From positions 116,001 through 180,000 of the forward strand of contig JASANC010003074.1 in NCBI GenBank assembly GCA_030248135.1: 64,000 nucleotides of DNA, given 5' to 3'. Positions 1-10,349 of this stretch are shown here, in pieces (position 1 is the first letter of the stretch; each line of letters opens with the position of its first letter). The DNA comes from Theristus sp. LFF4_11. Its lineage: Eukaryota > Nematoda > Chromadorea > Monhysterida > Xyalidae. Both the position numbers and the translations under genes were made by a program. A model generated the notes under the pieces. That model did not search any database, was not told where the DNA came from, and saw only the letters and a program-made list of their open reading frames with translations.

Positions 1-2090
1 ACTTTTTTGCCCCGACCCTTTTTGGGCAAAAATTGGGCAATTTTTGTCTAAAGTTGTTTCATAACCGAACAAAATAGTTTCCTGGGGTAATTTCATCCGT
101 AGATTTTAAAAATTCAATTACTTTTTTTGCCGCGACCTTTTTTGGGCAAAAAATTGGGCATTTTCAAAAGTTCAAAGGTTTTGACCTGGTTTCAAATGTC
201 GCCCTTTCAATTTTTGTTTAAAATTGTGTCATGACCGAACAAAAAAGTTTCCTGGGGTAATTTCAGCTGTAGATGTTGAAAATCCGGTTACTTTTTTGCC
301 CAACCCTTTTTGGGTTAAAAATTGAAAAAAATTGGGCAATTTTTGTCTAAAGTTGTTTCATAACCGAACAAAATAGTTTCCTGGGGTAATTTCATCCGTA
401 GATTTTAAAAATTCAATTACTTTTTTGCCACGACCTTTTTTTGTGCAAAAAATTGGGCATTTTCAAAAGTTCAAAGGTTTTGACCTGGTTTCAAATGTCG
501 CCCTTTCAATTTTTGTTTAAAATTGTTTCATGCCGAACAAAAGTTTCCTGGGGTAATTTCAGCTGTAGATGTTGAAAATCCGGTTACTTTTTTGCCCCGA
601 CCCTTTTTGGGCAAAAATTGGGCAATTTTTGTCTAAAGTTGTTTCATAACCGAACAAAATAGTTTCCTGGGGTAATTTCATCCGTAGATTTTAAAAATTC
701 AATTACTTTTTTGCCACGACCTTTTTTGGGCAAAAAATTGGGCTTTTTCAAAAGTTCAAAGGTTTTGACCTGGTTTCAAATGTCGCCCTTTCAATTTTTG
801 TTTAAAATTGTTTCATGCCGAACAAAAAAGTTTCCTGGGGTAATTTCAGCTGTAGATGTTGAAAGACCGGTCACTTTTTTGCCCCGACCCTTTTTGGGCA
901 AAAATTGGGCAATTTTTGTCTAAAGTTGTTTCATAACCGAACAAAATAGTTTCCTGGGGTAATTTCATCCGTAGATTTTAAAAATTCAATTACTTTTTTG
1001 CCACGACCTTTTTTGGGCAAAAAATTGGGCATTTTCAAAAGTTCAAAGGTTTTGACCTGGTTTCAAATGTCGCCCTTTCAATTTTTGTTTAAAATTGTTT
1101 CATGACCGAACAAAAAAGTTTCCTGGGGTAATTTCAGCTGTAGATGTTGAAAATCCGGTTACTTTTTTGCCCCGACCCTTTTTGGGTTAAAAATTGGGCA
1201 ATTTTTGTCTAAAGTTGTTTTATAACCGAACAAAATAGTTTCCTGGGGTAATTTCATCCGTAGATTTTGAAAATTCAACTACTTTTTTGCCACGGCCTTT
1301 TTTTGGGCAAAAAATTGGGCATTTTCAAATTTTCGAAGGTTTTGACCTGGTTTCAAATGTCGCCCTTTCAATTTTTGTCTGAAATTGTTTCATGACCGAA
1401 CAAAAAAATTTCCTGGGGTAATTTCAGCTGTAGATTTTGAAAGTCCGGTTACTTTTTTGCCCCGACCCTTTTTGGGCAAAAATGGGCAATTTTTGTCTAA
1501 AGTTGTTTCATAACCGAACAAAATAGTTTCCTGGGGTAATTTCATCCGTAGATTTTGAAAATTCAACTACTTTTTTGCCACGGCCTTTTTTGGGCAAAAA
1601 AATTGGGCATTTTCAAATTTTCGAAGGTTTTGACCTGGTTTCAAATGTCGCCCTTTCAATTTTTGTCTGAAATTGTTTCGTAACCGAAAAAAAAAGTTTC
1701 CTGGGGTAATTTCAGCTGTAGATTTTGGAAGTCCGGTTACTTTTTTGCCCCGACCCTTTTTGGGCAAAAAATGGGCAATTTTTGTCTAAAGTTGTTTCAT
1801 AACCGAACAAAATAATTTCCTGGGGTAATTTCATTCGTAGGTTTTGAAAATTTCATCCGTAGATTTTAAAAATTCAATTACTTTTTTGCCACGATCCTTT
1901 TTTGGGCAAAAAATTGGTCATTTTCAAAATTTTGAAGGTTTTGACCTGGTTTCAAATGTCGCCCTTTCAATTTTTGTCTGAAATTCAAATTTCACCTTCG
2001 AAACTTTTGCAGTCGAACAAAAACGTTTCTCACGATAGTTTCATTCGTAGATTCTGAAAATTTAGTTAAATTTTTTCCCCGACCCTTTCA
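1..2090 (+). repeat. Satellite A, ~290-bp higher-order tandem array
   Basis: About seven copies of a ~290-bp unit start near 1, 290, 588, 873, 1160, 1451 and 1740. Each unit is two diverged ~145-bp halves. One half carries TTTCATCCGTAGATTTT and the other TTTCAGCTGTAG. Both share the core TTTCCTGGGGTAATTTCA and a TTTTTTGCC..GACC run. The array continues off the left edge and decays after ~1900. The same sequence recurs in reverse orientation at about 4640-4740, 11140-11440 and 18060-19490. I see no gene here; short open frames follow the repeat period. Confidence 0.95.
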
Positions 2091-2420
2091 GACACAGCGC
2101 ATTAAAACCCCTGGCCTACACCAACAGGACGAATACAATGCGTAGCAACCACCAAATTCAAGGACATAATTAGTTGAAACAAACAAAATTATAAAAACGG
2201 CAAATTCGTAACCAAAGTCGTGACGAATCAGCCGTGGAAACTGGCGAAATCGGTCCAAAAACAAAACAAACAGGAGACCTGTGGAGTCCAACGTAATTCA
2301 ATGCGCTGATCAGGGATTTTGGCTTAGATTTCTTAAAGGAGCACAGTTTTAGATACTGAATCGTGACGATTTCGGGTAAATCGGCCGTGGAAGCTGACGG
2401 GCGACAGACATCTCTCAAAA
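2091..2420 (-). repeat. Degenerate satellite B units, reverse orientation
   Basis: About two decayed units of the ~150-bp satellite B lie here in reverse. The recognisable pieces are the GTGACGATTTCGG and ATTCAATGCGCTGATCA motifs. Forward copies stand at 3773-4505, so satellite B is arranged head to head around the element at 2531-3772. Confidence 0.75.
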
Positions 2421-2530
2421 ACGAAAAATGAAATCAGTGCGCTGTAAGCCGAATGGGAAGTTCGGAAGAATATATGCCCAACGCATTCTGAATTTTGTCC
2501 GATTTTGGGAATTATGTAAAAGTCAGAATA

Positions 2531-5032
2531 TTATCTAAAAATGCGGAGGACGCATATAAAAGGAGGAATATGGCTTTGTGTAAGCAGTGAGAAACTTTTT
2601 TGCTTCACAACTATTTTCAAGTTTCTGATGTGGTACACACGGATACAAGTACATAAGAGCCATATTTTTGCGCCGTTTATTTATTATTTCGGTTGCACAT
2701 GGTAGCCCTCTTATTTTTTGACAAACGAAACTATTACATTCGATGAATTTCGAGCAAATAGTAACATAAAACTACCAAATTAAAGATTACATCTTCGATC
2801 ACTGACACTGCTTTACCATGGACAAAGCGTTGCGCAGATGCATGCATTGGCGAAGGCAATGTTCTCTTCTTGTGGCGAAGGCAATGTCCCCTTTTCGTCG
2901 CGAACGCAATGGCTCACGGAACGGACGGTTCAGCCAATATCCACACTCCTCCTACAACAATCCACAGGACTTTGGTACCTTCGGGTTTTTTGGAACTGGG
3001 GGAGGAGGGTGAAAATCAACGGAAGACAATACCTTTTTGTCACTGGTATGTACCTATATAGCTGTGCGTACGTCATCAACAATAAAGCTTATGTGCTTAT
3101 CTGCAGCAACGCTTTGAAGTCTCTGAATTAGGTTGAATGATTTGAAACGAATGATTGGTGATTGGTTTGGTTTGGCAATCTGGTTTGGTTTTGGTGTTCT
3201 TTTTCTGAATATTTGAAAAATTCTGCGGTAAAACGATGCAATTGGCAATTGCAATTCTGCGCATCGTTGAGAAATGATGCTCAGAGCGAAAAAAATGACA
3301 TTAAACAAGCACAAAAACCATTTTTGTCGTGTTTTTGAAATTTGCAGAAACCAAATTTCATTTGCAGAAATTTGGTAAAAAATTGCAGAACCGACTTTTT
3401 GAAAAAAAACCTAGGTCTGTCCCGTGAATCGTTGCCTTTGCCACAAAATGAGACCTTGCGTTCCCTAATGCCTCTGCGATACACTTTGTCCTGGGCAAAC
3501 CAGTATCAGCGATCTGAAGTCTGATCGTTATTTTAGTGGTTTTAGTGGTCGCTAAATGCCTGAAATACCGCAAATGTTGAAGTTTTAATTGTCTACAAAG
3601 TACATGTGCAACCGAAATAGTGAATAAACGGCGCAAAAATATGGCTCTTATGTACTTGTATCCGTGTGTACCACATCAGAAACTTGAAAATAGTTGTGAA
3701 GCAAAAAAGTTTCTCACTGCTTACACAAAGCCATATTCCTCCTTTTATATGCGTCCTCCGCATTTTTAGATAATTGTTTTTCATTTCTGAACCGATTTCG
3801 CAAATTTCCACGGCCGATTCGTCCAAAATCGTCACGATTTGATATCCAGAGTTGCTCACATAAGAAAACTAATCCAAAATCCGCGATCAGCGCATTGAAT
3901 TATTCTGGAAAACACAGTTTTATTGTTTTTCATTTCTGAACCGATTTCGCAAATTTCCACGGCAGATTCGCTCGAAATCGTCACGATTCAGTATCTAGAA
4001 TTGGTCACATAAAAACTAACCCAAAATCCGTGATCAGCGCGTTGAATTACCATGGAAAATACCGTTTTCTTGTTTTTCATTTCTGGACCGATTTCGCCAA
4101 TTTCCACGACCGATTCGCCCGAAATTGTCACGATTCTGTATCTAGAGTTGCTCACATAACAAAACTAACCCAAAATCTGTGATCAGCACACTGAATTACC
4201 CTGGAAAACACCCTTTTCTTGTTTCTCGTTTCTTGACCGATTTCGCCAATTTCCACGACCGATTCGCCTGAAATCGGCACGATTCAGTACCTAGAATTGC
4301 TCACATAAGAAAACTGAAGAAAACTGACCCAAAAGCCGTGATAGGCACAATGAATTACCCTGGACAACACAGTTTTCTTGTTTTTTGCTTTTGGACCGAT
4401 TTTGCCAATTTCCACGGCGATTCGCCCGAAATCGTCACGATTCAGCATCTAGAGTTGCTCACGTAAAAAACTAACCCAAAATCCGTGATCAGCGCATTGA
4501 ATTCCAACGGACTAGACGTTTTTCCTATTATTTTTCGCAGCTCAGACAAAATTTGTAAGAGTGAAAAACTAATACCCAGTCAAAATGCTACGAACTTTCA
4601 AAAAATGCACAATTTTGACTTAAAAACAGGGCCCGGGCAAAAAATAAACTAAATTTTCAAAAGCTACGGATGAAATTACCCTTGGAAACATTTTTGTTCA
4701 ACTGTGAAACTGTCCCAGCTAAAAATTGAAAGGGCGCACACATGTTGATTACATACCTGAAAAAAATACAAAGGGAAAGAAGTAACATAAATTTCAGAAT
4801 ACGTAATTCGTGTCTACAGCGTATGAAAAGTTGTCCGATAAAAAGTTTTTCGCGGCTCCAAGCACAACTTTGGATGTTCTGTTCGTGTGCACAGAACCAA
4901 GTTTGTGGCTTATACTATTCTCGCGGCAGTGCAGCAAGAAAGTTTGAAAAACGCGCGCGATGGGAAACAGCCATATTATGCGTGATGCGCTCTCCGCTCG
5001 CTGCGCTCGCTCGCGCATCCGCATGATAAAAG
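2531..5032 (+). mobile_element. Modular satellite-carrying element, copy 1
   Basis: Module order is: head 2531-3772, itself an inverted repeat bounded by TTATCTAAAAATGCGG; satellite B 3773-4505; a linker 4505-4640; a short reversed satellite A piece to ~4740; and a tail module 4740-5032. The tail ends in a GC-rich hairpin, ATGCGTGATGCGC paired with GCGCATCCGCAT, then ATGATA. The head holds a TATA-like CATATAAAAGG and a small hairpin, ATGCG-GAGGA-CGCAT. Order and both ends recur in two other copies (10366-11732, 17069-19842) with unrelated flanks, which argues for mobility as a unit. The class is unproven. A non-autonomous Helitron or Helentron, whose members are known to carry internal tandem repeats and a 3' hairpin, is one reading. 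Confidence 0.7.
3773..4505 (+). repeat. Satellite B tandem array, ~150-bp unit
   Basis: Five units in tandem, each with ACCGATTTCGC, CACGGCCGATTCGCC, TCGTCACGATTC and GATCAGCGCATTGAATTA in that order. A second array of three units is at 10600-11040. Both sit inside copies of the same modular element, so this satellite appears to travel as internal cargo. Confidence 0.9.
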
Positions 5033-5954
5033 ACCAGGCTATATCGGGGTATTTTCTAGATGAGATCATGCTGGGCTTTGCTATCGTCCTGCTAAAACAC
5101 GTTTTTACATTTTTTTAAAATTATGTTTGAACCAGGGGATAAATAAGTAACCTCAGTCCGTTCAATGGCCCAAGCCCGGTAATATCTTACCCCAGCATTT
5201 AATAGTGCGTGTTCAGTTGTTTTACCAGAAATAAAGCCTTCGCATGTTGACCGAAATTTCTCTTGTCACGTCAATATTTCACGTGTTACGTCAATAAATC
5301 TATAAAAACTGAACACTTGTCAGACAAACATCACGACCCGATCCAATCAAAACTCGCTACTACGTTGAGAGTTTGATTAATTTCGCATCTAAACAAAGAA
5401 ACCTTTTCCGTTGTTATGAAAAGGCTTCATAGAACCTGCTTTTCTTTCCAGAAATTTCTTTTAATTAGTTTAATGAATTAATTAGCGTTTAAATTTGCGT
5501 GAAGGAATCAGCCACCCTGAAAGGTTGGGTCTTGCACATGACAAGCCTGCATGTGATGTTATTTCGAATGCACAGCTTCCAGTAAATTGGCGACGTTTAG
5601 CGTAAATAAAAAACAGTAAATGGTTGGTTACACGCAGTGGGACAAATGTGACCGGCCTTGGTTTGCCTATAATTTGAGAAACGGTAATAAATGAAGTTGT
5701 AGATAAATAAAACTTAACTGAAGAGACAAGGAAGCTAGCGGAATACCTCAGTCGTCTCGTTTTTCCAAAGTCGAATGTGAAAATTTCACGGACTCATCAT
5801 GATTGACCAAATTTGTGTTGTGTTGAGATGAACGTACTTGTGGAAGTTCAAGAATAAGCGTGACCATTTCTTGCGGAACCCGTTATTTTTTCGATTCAAG
5901 CGTAAAAAAACGGTATTCGGTGTCATGCAACCTCGTAGCGTCAACATATTTCAG
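5033..5954. other. Unique sequence, no gene seen
   Basis: Between the tail hairpin of modular element copy 1 and the acceptor of the next exon I find no repeat shared with the rest of the window and no frame with coding character. It is presumably intron of the gene ending at 6151. Confidence 0.5.
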
Positions 5955-6151
5955 TTGGCACAGCAGCAACCGCCGGCAACGACGACAGCTCCGAGGAGAA
6001 CAGCAGCGGCGGCGGCGAGGAGGACCGAATGATGCTGGCGAGCGGCGATCAACAGCCATCATCATCCGGGACACATCAGCAGCAGGCGGCTGGTGTGACC
6101 GAGTCGACGATGATGCCAATGGTGACCTTTGTGAAGCCGGCCACTGATTGA
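5955..6151 (+). CDS. Terminal exon of an unidentified gene (low-complexity C-terminus)
   Basis: A TATTTCAG acceptor at 5954 opens a 65-codon frame entered in phase 1 and closed by TGA at 6149-6151. Codons are GC-rich while both flanks are AT-rich. The peptide has an acidic Ser-Glu-Gly stretch (DDSSEENSSGGGEED), a Gln/Ser-rich segment, then a conserved-looking tail ending MPMVTFVKPATD. Such composition is typical of disordered C-termini of transcription or signalling regulators, but I recognise no family. No start codon or earlier exon could be found; they would lie in the satellite-rich 6 kb to the left or outside the window. The other two frames through this GC-rich stretch are also open, so the frame choice rests on the acceptor and on the peptide's appearance. 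Confidence 0.55.
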
Positions 6152-7500
6152 GTTGATTGGTTGATTGATTAATTTGTTGTTGTTGTGTTGATTGAGCAGT
6201 TGATCTACTGAGCTGGTGAGCTGATTGATTGTTTGGTTATTTGGTTGGTTAATTGATCAATTGACTGCTTGATTAATTAGTTATCATGTAGTTGAATGTT
6301 TCTTGATAACTCGATGATTGATTTTTTTGCGCTGTTTTGCAAGTGAATTCGCTGATCTTCCAGAAGTATTGTTTCTTTTATCAAGCGGGTGACGGATTGA
6401 GTTTTGCGTGTGACTTGACTAGTGTTTTAAAATTTTTGATTGTAAATTTTGATCCGCTGTTGTTTTTGATTGTTTTTGAATTGCGCAACCAGCCTTAAAC
6501 TATCCAGCCATGCAAGCTTTTCAGTTCCTTGTATTGTTTTATTAGCAATAATGATTCTTTTCTGTTCTGTGAGCTTCTTTGCTGTATTGCTTTATTATCT
6601 ATATATTTGTTATCTCTTTGTCATTTGTCAGTCAATTTTTAGCCTTTGTGATTTTTTCACATTCGAACACATTGTTTGCGAACAAGCAGCTGATTGGCTG
6701 GTTGTTTTTCGGCCGATTCCTTCGATTTGCAGTTCTAACACAGTGAAGCATCCATTCAGTGGTTTGTTTAACTTTTTAACAGGTTTTAATGCAAAAGAAT
6801 TGTTTGGGGTTGTGTTTTTAGTGTCAACGTTTGTAGTCCTGTTGAACCTTGGATGCTTTGTCAATGCCGATGTCAAACTTTGCGCTTTGCTTTTAAAACT
6901 TTTTTTAACTTAGTTGGACCTTGGACACTTGTATAACCAGTAGCGTGCTTCACGGTTTGGTGTGTTTTTCTTATTAGCTTTTGTATTTCTGTTAATTTTT
7001 CAGTGCTTTTTCGTTATGTTAATTAAAAGTTTATTATTACTTTTTAATTTCCATTTTTTGAAGTTCGCAGTTTACACTTGTCTTGTACAAACAGCAGCGT
7101 GCTTTACAGTTTGCCTTTTTGCCGTTTTGTTGGACAACAATCTCGAACGCTAATTTGTTTGACACTGGTATTAATTTTGAAAGCTTGGTTTGATTTTACA
7201 TTCGCAACTATGATTCATTCTTTTTTGCCACATGATTTTGAAAGTTTTCGTCTCGCATTAGTGTTTGATGTTACTTTTTTCAGTTTCTGCTAATGAATGC
7301 AAAAGCAAGTTACTAATAGACTCTTTTTTATTTATGGTTTTGTGAGTTTTGATTGTAACCGCTGTAAGTATTTTTCCTAATGCAATCAGTCTTGAATAGC
7401 GATGCTTCATTTATTGTTTGCTTTCGCTTGTTTTTATCGACAGTTTCATGCAATAAAACTGTTTCTTCATGCAATAAAACTGTTTCCTGCTGTTGACATT
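6152..7500 (+). other. T-rich trailer with two poly(A) signals
   Basis: A long T-rich, A-poor stretch on the + strand follows the stop at 6151. It ends in two AATAAA hexamers (7452-7457 and 7473-7478) inside a duplicated GCAATAAAACTGTTTC. This is what a 1.3-kb 3' UTR would look like. The long open frame at 6470-6913 is a by-product of the T-richness. Confidence 0.45.
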
Positions 7501-8672
7501 TGAGAAACCAATTTACCGAACGATATCACTATGTTTTTTAAGACTCATTTACTGCAAAAAGTTAAAAGAAAAATAGCGAACAAAAAAGTGATTTCTTAGG
7601 GGTCAGGCGATCATTCTTAAGTGGATTTCTATCCAGTGCGTTCCAGAATCCAGAACGTCAACGTGCGCCAAGTTGAGTTTTTCTCTGTTTTTACCCATTT
7701 CATTGCCTTTCACGAACCTTCATCGGCACATATTTAAACCGACCATGTTATACAGCTATAATTCCCGTTCAAATGACTTTATTTGAGGATTTATTCCGGT
7801 TAGCCATCGATACAATTGTGCGTGGTACAATATCAACACAAACGGTTGAGAATAATTTTTTTATCAACTATTCGCGCACTGGTTCCGGAAACCATATAAG
7901 GTACCAAAACTCCGGTGGAAACGCGCAATTCTGCCCCGAGCCCAATTTGCCTCGGCTGTACAGGAAGTATACCATTAGATGTTGTTGGTCACGTTAGTTT
8001 CTCCATTATGTGTCTTGTCCACGCGGGGTTCGAACTTTCCACCTACAGAACGGTAGGCGAAAGCCCTACACATGCGCTACAGGCGCGACCTGAACGTGTT
8101 ATTGTTGGAAACCATGCAGAATCGCAGCAAGTGTGTTAATCAGAAAATAAAGTTTCCATGGTGATTGTTTCTTCGTTCATCAGTCGCTCGTGTAAATTGG
8201 TACCACATGTCGCACAGGAAAAGCGCAAAAATTACTCATTTGTAAGAAAACATTCGATGGAGCTTCACGCTTCACATCGATTGTTTTTGCCTTCGATGTT
8301 TGAATATGTACAGTTCGGTGCGCTGAACCGCAATTATATTTGTGTCGGCCGTGTGGGTGTATACAATATATTTTAACATTTGTATTGAAGCGAATCCAAT
8401 TTTTCAAATTGTTAAAAGGATCCGCTTGTGAGATGACGCCGTGTATTCTTGTGTCACACGTCTCAGTTCGTCGAAGCAGCATGATTGCTCATTGACCACA
8501 AAGTACTCTCTTGCTCATTCTGTCTGCTTGTTTCGCTCTTTCAAGATGTTTGTTATGAATGAACAATGAAAAAATGCAATGCTCTGCACTTATTTTAATA
8601 ATCGCACGCGTACGAATAAAAGTCGCCGCGGTCTGTTTGCGGTTTCCGCTGGGTGCCCCCGAGTTACCGTAA
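7501..8672. other. Intergenic; tRNA-like fragment only
   Basis: Apart from the tRNA-like segment at 8016-8095 I see no gene. Short open frames on both strands (for example 8180-8482) have no recognisable domain. Confidence 0.4.
8016..8095 (-). repeat. tRNA-derived SINE head or tRNA pseudogene
   Basis: On the minus strand there is a box-A-like CTGTAGCGCATGTG, a perfect 5-bp anticodon-like stem (GTAGG/CCTAC) around a 7-nt loop, and a box-B-like AGTTCGAACCCC. The T stem does not pair well and position 33 of the loop is C, so it is not a functional tRNA. It differs from the SINE family at 33.4, 45.9 and 50.6 kb. Confidence 0.45.
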
Positions 8673-8950
8673 AGCGGCATTCATGAAGCAGTATGTAGTG
8701 ACACGTAAAGACCCGTTCATACTGACGTATGCTGGCGTAAGTCAAAGGCACGTCTCCGTGAACGGTAATATGCAATAACACAAGACCTAACGTGCCGTGC
8801 CGTACATGCACACGTCTGTATGAACGGCAGTATGCAATAACACGGGACCTAAAGTGACGTGACGTGCAGTGCCGTATACTCATACGTCAGTATGAACGGG
8901 CCTTAAAATATATATACGCGGCCACTAAATACTTATTCATGAATGCCCCT
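8673..8950. mobile_element. PIF/Harbinger-type MITE with TAA target duplication
   Basis: Inverted ends read AGCGGCATTCATGAAGCAGTA on the left and, in reverse complement, AGGGGCATTCATGAATAAGTA on the right. TAA is duplicated at 8670-8672 and 8951-8953. The interior has imperfect repeats of CGTCAGTATGAACGG. A 55-bp relative with the same ends and TAA duplication is at 27307-27361. A 3-bp TWA duplication is the PIF/Harbinger habit. The right end contains the ATG of the Gag-like frame. Confidence 0.7.
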
Positions 8951-10349
8951 TAACAGTGCGTCAGCGTCAGCACAAACATATGGAGAGTACGACAAGGTCG
9001 TACGCTTCATGCAGCAACATCCAAAGGAGTTGCTCGAGGGAACATTCCCAGTGCTATCACACCCAGAAAAGTGTGCAAGCACACGTGAGAAACCTCACAA
9101 TTTCAAGCCGGTTGATCGTATCGATCGCCAGCTTATGGTGCACCAATATGTGCTCCAACGAGAACAACACTTGCGTGTTGTCCTCAATTTGCAAGTGGAC
9201 GAGAGCAATAAGTTGCCCGGCCACACAAATCTCGCCGCTCATTCAGCGATCGAGAATTGCATTCGGTGGTTTAAATACCGAACACTACAATCCCTTGTGG
9301 GAATTGTAATGACTCACGCGACAAGCAACTATGGCTACCAGTTGGCCAATGTCGCATATGCAGTTTGTACGCGAACGCACAGACTGTGTTTCCTCAAAGC
9401 AAGAGGACATAAATGCGCGCCTGGTTGTGAACCAGAGCCGCCTGAAGAAAAGGCCATCGAGCCTAATACGCCATCCAGCTATCTGGGTGTGCAAATCGAT
9501 CCACAAACACCGTGGTTCGACAAAAATTTCCTGAAGGCAGGGTTTACCTACCAGGAAGGCCACAAGCGCCACATGCTCCTGCATCAGGAACAACAGATTC
9601 ACACACGTGAAGAAGCGAAATTCATTGAATTTCAAATGAAATCGTCCAACAGCTGGGCTGGGACGTTTCATCTCAGTGACATTGACCGCCTCAGCCACTT
9701 TGGGGTGATCAAAAGTGAGACACCTGAGGAAAAACCTCAGTTCGTCTCAACACCAAAAGCAAACGCAATCAGGTACGCGTGCAGCAATGCTGACGTGTTC
9801 CTGGAAGACCTCACACCTGAGAAGGTGTTGGAGGAATGGCAACTTCTTAATTTGAAGACGCCAATCTCAACTACAATGGACGTGACATTGATTTTGTCAC
9901 TGTCCGAACGCATCAATATGCCAACAAAGGCAATGATGGAACTCAAAGTGAAAGATTTTATCTTCACATTTGAGGATATCAAAGCATTGACTTTCGCAAT
10001 GCTAGTGCGATCAGCGTTAGAAAATATTGTCTATCGCTTGACGCAAAATGGTCAGCAACGAGTGATGAAGCCGACCATAAAAATGGCAGAACTCAACCGT
10101 CAGGTTGAGCATGCAATAATGGGCACAAGCCACCGCCGTACGGTGTTCAACGGCTTCACCCCATTTCAAAGTAAACTGCCGCAGCGTCGTGCCGACGGCA
10201 GTAGGAGAACTGGTACCCGGAGAACTGGTAACCGGAGAACTGGTACCCGGAGAACTGGTCACCCGGAGAACTGGTACCCTCTGATTTGCGCGTGCGGAGA
10301 ACTGGTCACCGGAGAACTGGTACCCACCTCCAAGAACTATTTATCCTAG
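8943..10349 (+). CDS. Gag-like protein, N-terminal part (interrupted by a transposon)
   Basis: A 468-codon open frame with GC-balanced codons unlike its AT-rich surroundings. The native part covers codons 1-418. After that the frame runs into the terminal array of the element at 10197-12547 and encodes a repetitive Arg-Thr-Gly tail until a stop at 10349. The ATG at 8943 lies within the right end of the MITE at 8673-8950. With that MITE absent, the frame stays open about 20 codons upstream without another ATG, so the true start is uncertain. I recognise no domain in this half; it is rich in charged and aromatic residues and looks globular. The second half is at 12557-15061, in phase across the 9-bp duplication. 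A capsid-like role is inferred only from the zinc knuckle in the second half. Confidence 0.6.
   Translation: MPLNSASASAQTYGEYDKVVRFMQQHPKELLEGTFPVLSHPEKCASTREKPHNFKPVDRIDRQLMVHQYVLQREQHLRVVLNLQVDESNKLPGHTNLAAHSAIENCIRWFKYRTLQSLVGIVMTHATSNYGYQLANVAYAVCTRTHRLCFLKARGHKCAPGCEPEPPEEKAIEPNTPSSYLGVQIDPQTPWFDKNFLKAGFTYQEGHKRHMLLHQEQQIHTREEAKFIEFQMKSSNSWAGTFHLSDIDRLSHFGVIKSETPEEKPQFVSTPKANAIRYACSNADVFLEDLTPEKVLEEWQLLNLKTPISTTMDVTLILSLSERINMPTKAMMELKVKDFIFTFEDIKALTFAMLVRSALENIVYRLTQNGQQRVMKPTIKMAELNRQVEHAIMGTSHRRTVFNGFTPFQSKLPQRRADGSRRTGTRRTGNRRTGTRRTGHPENWYPLICACGELVTGELVPTSKNYLS

Noticed and set aside
6470..6913. 147-codon hydrophobic frame as a membrane protein gene
   Set aside because: The frame follows the strong T bias of the strand, lacks splice or promoter context and lies in what looks like a 3' UTR.
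8016..8095. Functional tRNA gene
   Set aside because: The T stem does not pair, the conserved U33 is replaced by C, and the acceptor stem is poor.
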